From positions 1 through 64,000 of the forward strand of contig JAEZCL010000008.1 of assembly GCA_023433585.1 (NCBI GenBank): 64,000 bases of DNA, given 5' to 3'. Of this stretch, positions 9,096-18,826 are shown piece by piece. The DNA is from Pseudomonadota bacterium (lineage in GTDB: Bacteria > Pseudomonadota > Alphaproteobacteria > Caulobacterales > Caulobacteraceae). A program made the position numbers and the translations under genes. The notes beneath the pieces are model-generated. The model had not been told where the DNA came from and made no database searches. It saw only the letters and a list, made by a program, of their open reading frames with translations. Every line of letters starts with the position of its first letter. Position 1 is the stretch's first letter.

Positions 9096-9476
9096 TCAGG
9101 CGCGCGCCGCCAGTCCTTCGGTGACTGTCACCAGCGCCCTGCGAAGCGCGGCGTCCGAGAGGCTCGCGAAGCTCCGGGCGAGGGCGCGGCCCTCGCGGCT
9201 GGCGGCCAGCCCCTCGATCGCATCGTCCAGGGGGCCGGCCGGGAAGAACGCCGTCACCGGCTGATCCAGTTCGCGCGCGATGCGGTAGAGCGCCGAGGCC
9301 GAAACCCGGTTCGCTCCGCTTTCGTACTTCTGAAGCTGCTGCCCGCTCAGGGACAGGCGCGCCGCCAGGGCGTGCTGGGACAGGCGGCGGTCCTTGCGGA
9401 ACCGGCGAATGGCGGCGCCCAGATGACGGTCCAGGGCGTCGGCCTCGGGCTGGGGCATGGGCGAACGGCGCGGCAC
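9096..9476 (-). CDS. XRE-family transcriptional regulator, paralogue of the 2425-2844 protein
   Basis: A 126-residue Cro/CI-type regulator with HTH at about residues 20-75. RLSQHALAARLSLSGQQLQKY and the following SGANRVSASALYRIAREL parallel the regulator at 2425-2844 almost position for position. A short helical C-terminal tail (residues 85-126) is weakly conserved. The gene lies between tsaB and another HTH gene on the same strand. Target unknown. Confidence 0.85.
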   Translation of the reverse strand: MPRRSPMPQPEADALDRHLGAAIRRFRKDRRLSQHALAARLSLSGQQLQKYESGANRVSASALYRIARELDQPVTAFFPAGPLDDAIEGLAASREGRALARSFASLSDAALRRALVTVTEGLAARA

Positions 9477-9542
9477 GGCGGCTTCCTCGTGCGGAGACAG
9501 CCGAGGGTTTCATCCCGCCGCGCCGAACGCAACCAAAAAGTT

Positions 9543-10148
9543 TCATTCCGGCCACGATGCGCCTTCCAGGCGCGCGACCACCGCCCCGACCGCGCCCATG
9601 TCCGCCCGCGCCAGTGTGCGCTCGACTCCCGTCGGATCGCGCAGGGTCACCGTCTCCCGGTCGCCCCGGACATAGAGGCCGATGACCGGGCCGTCGGCCG
9701 TCTCGATGACACAGCCCTGGTCGCGGCGGGGCCACAGGGCGACGTCATAGACCAGAACCACGCCGGAGCCGGCCCAGGGCGCCAGGTCGTCGTCCCGCAA
9801 CTGCAGGGTCCGGCGCGTGGCCGCATCGGGCGCCGCCCTCGGCGCGTTGTCCGTGAAGCCGCGCGGCCGTTCCTCCAGGCGGTCGGCCCGGGCGGCCGGC
9901 GCATCGCGGCGGCGCGCAAGCTCCAGGGCCAGGTCTTCGGGGGTCATATCCAGGGCGGCGGTCAGGCGGCGCTGCACGTCGGGGCGAAACACGCCTGGGC
10001 GCCGGCCGGCTTCATAAAGCCCCCATGCCTGGCTGGTCACGCCCATGCGGCCCCCCGCCTCGGCCTGGCTCAGGCCGCGCCCTCTGCGCAGGGTCGCCAG
10101 GGCTTCGCCCAGCGCCAGGGCGTCCGGATCGTTGCGAAAACGGCTCAT
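9543..10148 (-). CDS. Helix-turn-helix regulator with a C-terminal sensor-like domain
   Basis: A 201-residue protein. An N-terminal XRE-type HTH lies at about residues 12-65 (RRGRGLSQAEAGGRMGVTSQAWGLYEAGRR), with LTAALDMTPEDLALELARRR after it. From about residue 105 there is a beta-rich segment (LRDDDLAPWAGSGVVLVYDVALWPRRDQGCVI, then GPVIGLYVRGDRETVTLRDPTGVE) that resembles the S24-like beta domain after some phage-type repressors. No LexA-type Ser/Lys cleavage pair is evident. It is unrelated in its C-terminus to the two neighbouring XRE proteins. Confidence 0.75.
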   Translation of the reverse strand: MSRFRNDPDALALGEALATLRRGRGLSQAEAGGRMGVTSQAWGLYEAGRRPGVFRPDVQRRLTAALDMTPEDLALELARRRDAPAARADRLEERPRGFTDNAPRAAPDAATRRTLQLRDDDLAPWAGSGVVLVYDVALWPRRDQGCVIETADGPVIGLYVRGDRETVTLRDPTGVERTLARADMGAVGAVVARLEGASWPE

Positions 10149-10197
10149 GAAAACAGAATGGCCCGGTTTCGCCGTCGGAACGAGCGACCGTTTGGTT

Positions 10198-10764
10198 TCA
10201 GAGAATCTGTTCGACCCGCTGAACCTCGGGCACGTAATGCCGCATCATGTTCTCGACCCCGGCCTTCAGGGTGGCGGCCGACGACGGGCATCCGGCGCAG
10301 GCGCCGCGCATCCTCAGCCACAGCACGCCATCCGCCTCGTCGAACCGGTCGAACAGGATGTCGCCGCCGTCCTGGGCCACGGCCGGGCGGATGCGGTCGT
10401 CCAGCAGCGCCTTGATCTCGCGCACAATCTCACTGTCGTCCTCGCCGCCGGCATGGTCGTCGGCGGGTTCGACCGTCCCGCGCGTCAGGGGTGCGCCCGA
10501 GACGAAATGATCCATCAGGACGCCCAGAATCGGCGCCTTCATGGCGGACCAGTCCGGGCCGTCGGCCTGGCGGGTCACGGCCACGTAGTCCGGCCCGAAA
10601 AACACGCCGCCGACGCCTTCCAGCTGGAACAGGGCTTCGGCCAGGGGCGAGGTCTCGGCTTCGTCGATGGTGCGGTATTCCAGCGCCCGCTCCGGCGAGA
10701 CGTCCCGCCCCGGCAGGAACTTCACGACATGGGGATTGGGCGTGGCTTCGGTCTGGATGAACAT
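10198..10764 (-). CDS. nfuA: NfuA/NifU-family iron-sulfur cluster carrier
   Basis: A 188-residue Fe-S carrier. The N-terminal Nfu_N domain begins MFIQTEATPNPHVVKFLPGR, and the NifU C-terminal domain spans about residues 110-185, with the cluster-binding GACAGCPSSAATLKAG (CxxC). Proteins of this two-domain form carry a 4Fe-4S cluster to client apoproteins. This fits the neighbouring miaB, whose product needs two clusters, though Nfu serves many targets. It lies 60 bases downstream of the Usp-domain gene on the same strand. Confidence 0.95.
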   Translation of the reverse strand: MFIQTEATPNPHVVKFLPGRDVSPERALEYRTIDEAETSPLAEALFQLEGVGGVFFGPDYVAVTRQADGPDWSAMKAPILGVLMDHFVSGAPLTRGTVEPADDHAGGEDDSEIVREIKALLDDRIRPAVAQDGGDILFDRFDEADGVLWLRMRGACAGCPSSAATLKAGVENMMRHYVPEVQRVEQIL

Positions 10765-10824
10765 GGCCTTCAGATGCGCGCCGGACCCGCCTTTCGCAAG
10801 CCCCTCCGACAGGCGCCTCGGGTC

Positions 10825-11292
10825 TCAGGCCAGGTCCTCGACCTCTTCATCGGTCAGGTCGCCGGGCACCAGGGTCACGGGCAGGCGACGTCCGCCCACC
10901 CCGGCGCCTTCCTTGGCGATGGCGGCCACCAGCGGGCCGGGCCCGCGCCCGCCCGTGGCCGCGGCCAGCACCAGGACCTTGATGTCCGGATCGGCGTCCA
11001 CCGCCTTGATGATGGCGTCGCGGGTCTCGGCCTCCTCGACCAGGAACACCGGCGCCGCGCCCGACAATTCGGCCGCCTGTTCACCGATGCGTTTCAGCAG
11101 GGCCTCCGCCTCCTCGCGCTGCTGCCGCTCGATCTCCTCACGCACGCCGGACCAGTGTTCGAAAGCCGACGGCGGGATGGCGCGCAGCAGCACCACCCGC
11201 CCGCCGGTCGATCGCGCCCGGCGGGCGGCGAAACGCAGCGCCGAGTCGAACTCGGGCGTGTCGTCCGCCACCACCAGGAACTTGCGCGTCAT
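10825..11292 (-). CDS. Universal stress protein (UspA-like)
   Basis: A 155-residue single Usp domain starting MTRKFLVVADDTPEFDSALRFA, the first strand of the fold. A longer frame runs upstream to 11706 but lies within gdhB, so I use the ATG at 11292, where the Usp fold begins. The nucleotide-binding glycine segment is AAATGGRGPGPLVAAI, close to but not exactly the G-x2-G-x9-G-S/T signature. It starts 2 bases past the gdhB stop, so it is likely coupled to gdhB. The C-terminus is acidic (DLTDEEVEDLA). Confidence 0.88.
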   Translation of the reverse strand: MTRKFLVVADDTPEFDSALRFAARRARSTGGRVVLLRAIPPSAFEHWSGVREEIERQQREEAEALLKRIGEQAAELSGAAPVFLVEEAETRDAIIKAVDADPDIKVLVLAAATGGRGPGPLVAAIAKEGAGVGGRRLPVTLVPGDLTDEEVEDLA

Positions 11293-11294
11293 GG

Positions 11295-14200
11295 TCAGCT
11301 TCTCTTGCCTCCCTTGCCGGCCATGGACTGAACGGCGGCGGCGGCGAAGTCGCGTACCGCCATATTGGCGATGGTCAGCTTGGCGAAGCTCCAGCCGGCG
11401 CCGGACTGTTCGATCTCGTCCACGGCGCGGCGCACGCCCTCGGCGATGCCCTGGCGGTCGCCGACCCAGGCGTCCACGGCGGTTTCGGCGGTCTTTTCGC
11501 TGTCGCCGACCGCTTCTGGACGCCCCTGGGCCACTGCGCGGGTTATCACCACCTGTTCGGCCATGAAGTCCTCGATCATCCGGCGCACGGCCAGCCGCTC
11601 GTAATGGTCGGCCGAGGCCAGCGATCCGGCGGCGGCGCGCAGCCGGTCCAGGTCGAAGGCGGCGCCCACCTGGTGATACAGGCGCGCCATGGCGGGCGCG
11701 GACCATTTCACCTCCCGGGCCAGGTCGGCGATGTCGCTGGCGGCCACCATGGGCCGCATCAGGGCGATGGCCTTGGCCAGTTCGCGCGGCGCGCCGGCGT
11801 CCACGAAGGCGGCCTTGCGGTCCTTCAGGCGCGCCTGCTCGAAGCGGGACAGGACCGAGCCTCCCGCCTCGCGCAGCCGATCGGCCGCGTCACGATAAGC
11901 GTCGATCAGGCCGCCGACGTCCAGACCGTCCTGCCGGCCCGCGCGGCGCGCCAGCCAGAAGGTCTGGCGGCGCAGGACCACCGCGATCTCCTGATAGAGG
12001 TCCAGCTGGGCGCGGGCGTGGACCTTGCCGTCCAGGGCCGAGACTGCGTCCCACGCCTCGTCCAGGCGGAACACCCGCCGGGCCGCCTCGAAGGCGATGA
12101 CCATGGCGGCGGTATCGCATTCGGCGCTGATGCGCAGGCGCTCGGGGAAGGTGGCGCCGCACAGGTTGACGATGTCATTGCACAGCACCGTCGCCACGAT
12201 CTCGCGCCGCAGCCGGTGGGTGTTCATCGCCTTGTCGAAGCGACTCAGGGCGTCGGGGAAATAACCCTTCAGGATGCGTTCGAAGAACGGATCGTCCGGA
12301 GCGGACGACGCCACGATGTCCTCGGACAACTCCAGCTTGGAGTAGGCGGTGATGACCGCCAGTTCGGGCCGCGTCAGCCCCGATCCGGCGGCGCGCATCT
12401 CCGCCAGGCGGCGGTCGTCGGGCAGGCCCTCGATCGCGCGATCCAGCTTCCCGGCCGCCTCCAGCCGCTTCATGAAGCGGGTCTGGGCGTCCAGGTCGGC
12501 GGCCGCGCGCGCCTCCTGCAGGCTGATGGCCAGGGTCTGGTCGTAGTTGTGCACCAGGACCTTGCGGGCCACGTCCTCGGTCATGGACGCCAGAAGCGGG
12601 TTGCGGTCCTCCGCCTTCAGGGCGCCCGAGGCGATGGCTCCGCCGGTCAGGATCTTGATGTTCACCTCGTGGTCCGAAGAGTCCACGCCGGCGGAGTTGT
12701 CGATGGCGTCCGTGTTGACCCGACCGCCGCCCAGATCGCCCTGACGCCGGGCGAAGGCGATGCGGCCGGCCTGGGTCATGCCCAGGTTGGCTCCTTCGCC
12801 CGCGACGGCGACGCGCAGTTCGTCGCCGTTGACGCGCAGAGCGTCATTGGCCTTGTCGCCCACCTGAAGGTCGGTCTCGTTCGCCGCCTTCACATAGGTG
12901 CCGATGCCCCCGAAATAGAGCAGTTCAGCCGGCGTCTTCAGGACGGCCTTCATCAGGGTGAAGGGGTCCGTCTCGTCCACCTGGATGTCCAGCGCCGCCT
13001 TGATCTCGGGCGTCAGCCGGATGGATTTGGACGAACGGGAGAACACGCCGCCGCCCTTGGATATCTTGGCCTTGTCATAGTCCTGCCAGGACGAGCGCGG
13101 CAGTTCGAACAGGCGCTTGCGCTCCTTCCAGGAGACCGCCGGGTCCGGATCGGGATCGATGAAGATGTCCCGGTGATCGAAGGCGGCCACCAGGCGAATC
13201 TGCTTCGACAGCAGCATGCCGTTGCCGAACACGTCGCCGGACATGTCGCCCACGCCCACGACCGTGAAGGGTTCGGCCTGGATGTCCTTGCCCATCTCTC
13301 GGAAGTGCCGCTTGACCGCCTCCCAGGCGCCGCGGGCGGTGATGCCCATTTCCTTGTGGTCATAGCCGGCCGAGCCCCCCGAGGCGAAGGCGTCGTCCAG
13401 CCAGAATCCGTAGTCGGCCGACACCCCGTTGGCGATGTCCGAGAAGGTGGCGGTTCCCTTGTCGGCGGCCACGACCATGTAGGGATCGTCCCCCTCCCAG
13501 GCCACGACGGCCGGCGGGCGCGCCACCGCGCCGGCGGGCGCGATGTTGTCGGTCAGGTCCAGCAGGCCCGACAGGAAGGTCCTGTAGGCCCGGATCGCCT
13601 CGGCCTGGATCGCGTCCCGGTCGCCGCCGACGGGAAGGCATTTGGGGTAGAAGCCGCCCTTGGAGCCCACCGGCACGATGACAGCGTTCTTGACCTGCTG
13701 AGCCTTGACCAGGCCCAGCACCTCGGTGCGGTAGTCGTCGCGGCGGTCGGACCAGCGCAGGCCCCCGCGCGCGACGGGGCCGAAGCGCAGATGCGCACCC
13801 TCCACATGCGGCGCCCAGACGAAGACTTCCCGATAGGGCTTGGGCGCGGGCAGGTCCGCCAGTTCACGGCAGGCGATCTTTATGGCGATGTAGGGCTTGG
13901 GCCCGCCGTCAGCGGCCGTCTGATAGAAATTGGTGCGCTTGATCGCCTGAATCAGCAGCGACAGCCGCCGCAGAACCCGGTCGTGGTCCAGGCCGGCCAC
14001 GTCCTTCAGGCCCGTGTTGATCGTCTCGACCCATTCGGCGATCGCCTTTTCGCGCCCCTCCACCGGGCCGTGAGCGGGATCGAACCGGGCGTGGAACAGC
14101 GACAGCAGCGCGCGCGCCACGGCGGGATACTGGCGCAGGGCCGCCTCCTGCACCGCCTGGCTGGGGTCCAGGCCCGTCTGCTGGCGATAGCGGGCCAGGG

Positions 14201-16256
14201 TGCGGATCAGCGCCGCCTGGCGCCAGTCCACGCCCAGCTCCAGAACCAGGCGGTTGAAGCCGTCGCTCTCGGTCCGCCCGGTCCACACCGCGACGAAGGC
14301 GTCCTCGAAGGGCTGTTTGATGTCGGCGAAGTTCAGGTTCTCGCCCTGCGGATCCTCCATCAGGAATTCATGAACATGAACCGGCGGGTCGCCTGCGGGC
14401 TTCAGCGAATGGCCGTATTCCTCAAGCGTTTTCAGGCCCATGTCCGTCAGGATGGGCAGCACGTCCGACAGAGGCGCCGGATCGCCGCGACGGTACAGCT
14501 TGAAGCGGAACTGCAGGGGCGTGTCCTCGGGCAGGCGGAAGGCGCGCACCGCCACCGACGTTCCCGCGTCCTCGGCGCCCAGAACGTCGAATTCGGACAG
14601 GTCGGTGACCGCTTCGTTCGCGTCATAGCGGTCCCGATAGCCGGCGCCGAAGGCGTCGGACCACTTGGCGGTCAGGGCGCTGATCTGGGCCTCGACCACG
14701 CCCGCCCGGCGCGCGGCGCTCTCGAACCGGTCGACCCAGGTGCGGCTGGTCTCCACCACCATGGACTCCAGCTCGGCCAGGTCCGGCTCCAGATGGTCGC
14801 CCGGCTCCACGCCGATGATGTAGTGGATGCGCACCAGGGGCGCGTCGGTCAGCTGGGGATACCAGGCCGACAGCCGCCCGCCCCAGGCCGCCGCCAGCAG
14901 ACGGCCGATGCGCTCGCGCACCCCCGCATCGAACCGTTCGCGCGGCACATAGACCAGCACCGAGACAAAGCGGTCGAACGGATCGTTGCGCGTGAACAGC
15001 TTGACCCGGGGCCGATCCAGCAGGTGCAGCACCCCTAGCGCGATCTCCAGCAGCTCGTCCTCGGTCATCTGGAAGAGCTCGTCCCGGGGATAGTTCTCCA
15101 GGATGTTCCAGAGGCGCTTGTAGTTGTGGCTGCCCGGCGCCTTGCCCGCCCGCTCCAGCGCATTTTTCACCTTGCGCCGGATAAGGGGCACGTCCGAGGC
15201 GGCGCGGTCATAGGCCTCGGCGGTGAACAGGCCCACGAAGCGCGTCTCGCCCGCCGCCTTGCCGTCCGGGCCGTACCGCTTGACGCCCACGTAATCCATG
15301 TAGGCCCGGCGATGCACGCGGCTGCGCAGATTGGCCTTGGCCACGCTGACGGGCTCGCCCAGGTTCAACTGGCGCTTCATCTGGTGGGTCAGCACGGCGG
15401 GTTCGCTGGCCCGGCGCAGCACCCGACGCTCCGGGTCGCGCAGAACGCCCAGGCCCTCGCCTGACTGGCTCAGGGGCGCCTCGGGCTCATAGGCGCCGTC
15501 CTTGGTGCGCGGGAACTCGTAGTCGCGCACGCCCAGGAACACGAAATGATCGTCGTTGAGCCACCTCAGGAAGGCCAGGTTCTCCTCCAGCGCCTCCGGG
15601 TTCATATCCGGCGACTGGGCCTTCAGATCCTCCAGCCGGCGCTCCATGAGCGCCGTCATGCGGCCGTGGTCGCTCACTGCGGCCCGGACATCGGAAAGGG
15701 TTTCGGACAGATTGGCCGCCACCGCCGCACGGCGCTCCGGCGGCAGGGTGTCCACGATTACCAGGATCATCGATTCCCGCGTCCCGCCGTCCGAGACGAC
15801 GCGCGCGCCCTTGCCGTCGCGGCTCACGTCCAGCAGCGGGTGGAACATGGCCCGGACCGAAACGCTCGAGGCCGCGAGATCGCCCATGACGCTGTCCACG
15901 AGGAACGGCGCGTCGTCCTGGATGATCTGGATCGCGTCATAGCCCAGGGGGGCGCCCTGACAGTCCAGGACCGGCACGATATCGATCAGGGGCGCGTCGC
16001 CGGCCGCGCGCGACTCGCCGAGCCGCCACAGGGCCGCGAGCACACAGGCCAGGTCGTCCGGGCCGATCTCCGGCGTCTCGTCGGTCTGATAATCATCGAG
16101 GGCCTGTCTGAGGAATTCAGCCTGCAGGCTGTCAGGCTCGCCCTTGCCGCCCAACGCCACGATGAAGCGGGCGCCCAGGACCTCCGGGGTGATGGCGTTA
16201 TGCGACGTCGCCCTCCCCGCCGAGTTCTGGGTCGAGGTCCGCTTTTCGCCGTGCAT
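11295..16256 (-). CDS. gdhB: NAD-dependent glutamate dehydrogenase, large (GDH-180) class
   Basis: A 1653-residue cytosolic enzyme that deaminates glutamate to 2-oxoglutarate with NAD, feeding amino-acid carbon into the TCA cycle. The length matches the about 180 kDa bacterial class. An N-terminal ACT-like regulatory region spans roughly residues 30-600. The catalytic core begins near residue 700 and includes VARGGLRWSDRRDDYRTEVLGLVKAQ with the substrate Lys, then VPVGSKGGFYPK and VVGVGDMSGDVFGNGML at the NAD-binding domain. The long C-terminal region is typical. The upstream 250 bases hold a palindromic repeat. Confidence 0.97.
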   Translation of the reverse strand: MHGEKRTSTQNSAGRATSHNAITPEVLGARFIVALGGKGEPDSLQAEFLRQALDDYQTDETPEIGPDDLACVLAALWRLGESRAAGDAPLIDIVPVLDCQGAPLGYDAIQIIQDDAPFLVDSVMGDLAASSVSVRAMFHPLLDVSRDGKGARVVSDGGTRESMILVIVDTLPPERRAAVAANLSETLSDVRAAVSDHGRMTALMERRLEDLKAQSPDMNPEALEENLAFLRWLNDDHFVFLGVRDYEFPRTKDGAYEPEAPLSQSGEGLGVLRDPERRVLRRASEPAVLTHQMKRQLNLGEPVSVAKANLRSRVHRRAYMDYVGVKRYGPDGKAAGETRFVGLFTAEAYDRAASDVPLIRRKVKNALERAGKAPGSHNYKRLWNILENYPRDELFQMTEDELLEIALGVLHLLDRPRVKLFTRNDPFDRFVSVLVYVPRERFDAGVRERIGRLLAAAWGGRLSAWYPQLTDAPLVRIHYIIGVEPGDHLEPDLAELESMVVETSRTWVDRFESAARRAGVVEAQISALTAKWSDAFGAGYRDRYDANEAVTDLSEFDVLGAEDAGTSVAVRAFRLPEDTPLQFRFKLYRRGDPAPLSDVLPILTDMGLKTLEEYGHSLKPAGDPPVHVHEFLMEDPQGENLNFADIKQPFEDAFVAVWTGRTESDGFNRLVLELGVDWRQAALIRTLARYRQQTGLDPSQAVQEAALRQYPAVARALLSLFHARFDPAHGPVEGREKAIAEWVETINTGLKDVAGLDHDRVLRRLSLLIQAIKRTNFYQTAADGGPKPYIAIKIACRELADLPAPKPYREVFVWAPHVEGAHLRFGPVARGGLRWSDRRDDYRTEVLGLVKAQQVKNAVIVPVGSKGGFYPKCLPVGGDRDAIQAEAIRAYRTFLSGLLDLTDNIAPAGAVARPPAVVAWEGDDPYMVVAADKGTATFSDIANGVSADYGFWLDDAFASGGSAGYDHKEMGITARGAWEAVKRHFREMGKDIQAEPFTVVGVGDMSGDVFGNGMLLSKQIRLVAAFDHRDIFIDPDPDPAVSWKERKRLFELPRSSWQDYDKAKISKGGGVFSRSSKSIRLTPEIKAALDIQVDETDPFTLMKAVLKTPAELLYFGGIGTYVKAANETDLQVGDKANDALRVNGDELRVAVAGEGANLGMTQAGRIAFARRQGDLGGGRVNTDAIDNSAGVDSSDHEVNIKILTGGAIASGALKAEDRNPLLASMTEDVARKVLVHNYDQTLAISLQEARAAADLDAQTRFMKRLEAAGKLDRAIEGLPDDRRLAEMRAAGSGLTRPELAVITAYSKLELSEDIVASSAPDDPFFERILKGYFPDALSRFDKAMNTHRLRREIVATVLCNDIVNLCGATFPERLRISAECDTAAMVIAFEAARRVFRLDEAWDAVSALDGKVHARAQLDLYQEIAVVLRRQTFWLARRAGRQDGLDVGGLIDAYRDAADRLREAGGSVLSRFEQARLKDRKAAFVDAGAPRELAKAIALMRPMVAASDIADLAREVKWSAPAMARLYHQVGAAFDLDRLRAAAGSLASADHYERLAVRRMIEDFMAEQVVITRAVAQGRPEAVGDSEKTAETAVDAWVGDRQGIAEGVRRAVDEIEQSGAGWSFAKLTIANMAVRDFAAAAVQSMAGKGGKRS

Positions 16257-16313
16257 GATGTTTCCGTCCGCGCCGCGGCCGACTGGCCGCCTTGGTTTTT
16301 CCTCGGTCGACCC

Positions 16314-16365
16314 TAGACCATTTTTGCTTCAGGTCGAATCGACCTGAATCCAGAAAATGGTCCAG
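16314..16365. repeat. Interspersed intergenic palindromic repeat, copy 1
   Basis: A 52-base element upstream of gdhB, beginning TAGACCATTTTTG and ending AAAATGGTCCAG. Its core TTCAGGTCGA / TCGACCTGAA is a perfect 10-base inverted repeat around one base (core about 16329-16349), and the outer ends also pair. Relatives lie at 20696, 31574, 42595 and 42660. A truncated relative beginning TAGACTATTTTTGC lies at 16459-16472, in the same spacer. Confidence 0.8.
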
Positions 16366-16510
16366 TTTCAAGGTGGAGGGATCTCCGGGTTTAGTGGACC
16401 GCGTCCAGCAAACCGATTCCGCTCCAGCCATGCTTTCCGGCCGATCCGTCGCCCTTGCTAGACTATTTTTGCGCCGGGTCGAGTCGTGGCGGGCGGACCG
16501 GGCGCGTGGC

Positions 16511-17305
16511 CTACCGGCCGGTGAGGGAATCCCAGGTGCGCGGCCGGGCTTCGGCGGCCTCCGCCTCATGGCTCAGCCATTGCAGGTTCCGGTCGGCCTG
16601 TTCCGGGGGCATGTGGCGGCGCAGGATTTGCTCGGCCTCGTCCTGGCGGCCGTTCAGGCCCAGCACCAGAGCCAGATTCTGGCGCATCTGCAGGGTCGCG
16701 CCCGGCTGGGTCACCGCCCGTCGCAGCAGCGGCTCGGCGCCGGCGGCGTCGCCGGTCGACGCCAGGGCCATGGCCATGTTCGACAGGACCGCCGGATTCT
16801 CTGGCGACAGCCTCAGCGCCAGGGCCCAGGCGTTCTGGGCGTCGGCCGGGCGGCGCACCTGCTGATAGGCCACCCCCAGAAGCGACAGCGGTCGCCAGTC
16901 CTGCGGCGTCAGGTCGCGGGCCTGTTCCAGGGCGTCGATGCCGTAGAAGGCCTGACCCCGGGCGATATGGGCGCGGCCGATCTCCAGCATGGCCTCCACA
17001 TTGGACGGCTGGACCTGCAGCACGCCCTGGGCCGTCTCGGCGGCGCGCTCATGCTGGCCCAGTTCGCGCAGGGCCTGGGCCAGCCGCACGCCCGCCACGG
17101 GATCGGCGGGGTTGATCTCGGCCTCCCGCGCCCAGAACACCGAGCGCGCCAGAGGGTCGGCCCGATCATAGGCGGCGCGCTGCTCAGCTGAGGCGGAGAC
17201 GGGAGCCTGCGCGGCCTCCTGCGCCGTCAGAGGCGCGGCCGTCAGCATCGACAGGGCCATGATCGACAGGGCGGCGGTTGCGGCGAAGGTCAGCTTGCGC
17301 GACAT
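16511..17305 (-). CDS. Exported tetratricopeptide-repeat protein
   Basis: A 264-residue protein with a signal peptide (MSRKLTFAATAALSIMALSM, cleavage expected after an Ala-x-Ala near residue 29). Residues about 60-235 are TPR-like helical pairs, for example AVAGVRLAQALRELGQHERAAETA and NPAVLSNMAMALASTGDAAGAEPLLRRA. It is likely periplasmic and acts as a scaffold. It resembles the TadD-like pilus-assembly TPR group in architecture, but no pilus genes are adjacent. It is divergent from the leucyl aminopeptidase gene. Confidence 0.82.
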   Translation of the reverse strand: MSRKLTFAATAALSIMALSMLTAAPLTAQEAAQAPVSASAEQRAAYDRADPLARSVFWAREAEINPADPVAGVRLAQALRELGQHERAAETAQGVLQVQPSNVEAMLEIGRAHIARGQAFYGIDALEQARDLTPQDWRPLSLLGVAYQQVRRPADAQNAWALALRLSPENPAVLSNMAMALASTGDAAGAEPLLRRAVTQPGATLQMRQNLALVLGLNGRQDEAEQILRRHMPPEQADRNLQWLSHEAEAAEARPRTWDSLTGR

Positions 17306-17385
17306 GGATCGTGTCCGAGCGGTTTGCGGCGCAGCGGAGTCTGGGCCGTTCCCGTCAACCGTTGGTTAATCCCCGAAAGGCCGCC

Positions 17386-18762
17386 ATGCCCGACGTCGTC
17401 ATCGCCTCCGCCGAAGCCACGCCCCGGCCTATCCGCCCGATCCGCGAAGGCTCTGTTCCCCAGGACGGCCGCGCCGGCGCCTGGGCCGCAGCCCACGGTT
17501 TCAAAGGCGTGCGCGGCGAAATCCTGACGGTTCCGGACGCCGAGGGCGGGGTCGAGGCGGTGCTGTGGGGGACGGGCGAGACCTTCGATCCCCTGAGCGC
17601 CCGCGCCCTGCCCGCGCGCTTGCCGCCCGGCGACTATGCGCTGGAAGGCCTGACCGGGGACGATCTGGCGCTGGCGGTCCAGGCCTTCGCCCTGGGCGCC
17701 TATCGCTTTGACCGCTACAAGCCCGGCGCGAACAAGGGGGCCGCCCGCCTGGTCGCGCCCGCCGAGGTCGACCTCACCGACGTGACGCGCATCGCCGCCG
17801 CCGCCGCCCTGGTGCGTGAGATGGTGGACACCCCGGCCGCCGACATGGGGCCGCTGCAGATCGAGACCATCGCCCGCGAGATCGCCGAGGAATCCGGCGC
17901 GGCGATCACCGTCGTCACGGGCGACGATCTGCTGGAGGCGAACTATCCGGCCGTCCACGCTGTGGGCCGCGCCGCTGCGCCGCACCGCGCGCCGCGCCTG
18001 ATCGAGATCGGCTGGAACCTGGAGCAGGCCGACCGTCCCCTGGTCGCCCTGGTCGGCAAGGGGGTGGTGTTCGATTCCGGCGGCCTGGACATCAAGACCG
18101 CCGCCGGCATGCGCAACATGAAGAAGGACATGGGTGGCGCGGCCCACGTGCTGGGCCTGGCGCGACTGGTCATGCAGGCCGGGCTGGACGTGCGCCTGGT
18201 GGTGGTCGTGGCGGCGGTGGAGAACGCCATATCCGGCGACGCCTTCCGCCCTGGCGACATCCTGTCGACTCGCGCGGGCCTGACGGTGGAGGTGGGCAAC
18301 ACCGACGCGGAAGGCCGTCTGATCCTGGCCGACGCCCTGGCCCGGGCGGGCGAGCACGAACCGGACCTGACCCTGGATTTCGCCACCCTGACCGGCGCCG
18401 CGCGCATCGCGCTCGGTCCCGAACTGCCCCCGCTCTACACCGACGACGAGGCGCTGGCCGCCGACCTCATGAAAGCGTCCGCCGCCGTGCGCGACCCTCT
18501 GTGGCGGATGCCCCTGTGGTCCGGCTACCGCGACAGCCTGAACAGCGAGATCGCCGACCTGAGAAACGATTCCGCCGCCTGGGCCCAGGCCGGATCGGTG
18601 ACCGCCGCCCTGTTCCTGCAGCGTTTCGCACCGAAATCCGGGGCTTGGGGACATCTGGACGTCTTCGCCTGGAACCCGCGCGCCCGGCCCGGCTGGCCCG
18701 AGGGCGGAGAGGCGCAGGCGCTGCGCGCCTGTTTCGCCATGCTCCAGGCGCGCCACGGCTGA
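17386..18762 (+). CDS. Leucyl aminopeptidase family M17 protein
   Basis: A 458-residue cytosolic metalloaminopeptidase of family M17. The catalytic domain carries the active-site region GKGVVFDSGGLDIKTAAGMRNMKKDMGGAAHV and the M17 signature NTDAEGRLILADALA at about residues 305-319. The N-terminal third is the variable regulatory domain. I place the start at ATG 17386; a longer frame opens at 17278 but runs into the divergent gene. It is followed by an NlpC/P60-like gene, a pairing seen in many alphaproteobacteria. Confidence 0.92.
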   Translation: MPDVVIASAEATPRPIRPIREGSVPQDGRAGAWAAAHGFKGVRGEILTVPDAEGGVEAVLWGTGETFDPLSARALPARLPPGDYALEGLTGDDLALAVQAFALGAYRFDRYKPGANKGAARLVAPAEVDLTDVTRIAAAAALVREMVDTPAADMGPLQIETIAREIAEESGAAITVVTGDDLLEANYPAVHAVGRAAAPHRAPRLIEIGWNLEQADRPLVALVGKGVVFDSGGLDIKTAAGMRNMKKDMGGAAHVLGLARLVMQAGLDVRLVVVVAAVENAISGDAFRPGDILSTRAGLTVEVGNTDAEGRLILADALARAGEHEPDLTLDFATLTGAARIALGPELPPLYTDDEALAADLMKASAAVRDPLWRMPLWSGYRDSLNSEIADLRNDSAAWAQAGSVTAALFLQRFAPKSGAWGHLDVFAWNPRARPGWPEGGEAQALRACFAMLQARHG

Positions 18763-18826
18763 CGCAGACCGGCGATATTAACCGGCCCTTCGGCTTCATG
18801 GCCTAAGGAGAAGGCTCCCGCTTCCC

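Noticed and set aside
10825..11706. Longer N-terminus for the Usp gene, starting at 11706
   Set aside because: The extra 138 residues overlap gdhB and are Arg/Gly-rich. The Usp fold begins at the ATG at 11292.
11604..15038. 1144-codon plus-strand ORF over gdhB
   Set aside because: It is antisense to a clearly conserved enzyme and is rich in His, Gln and Gly without domains, so it is a GC-skew artefact.
16366..16510. A possible second promoter or small gene between the repeat and the TPR gene
   Set aside because: It holds only a truncated repeat relative, and I saw no ORF or convincing promoter.
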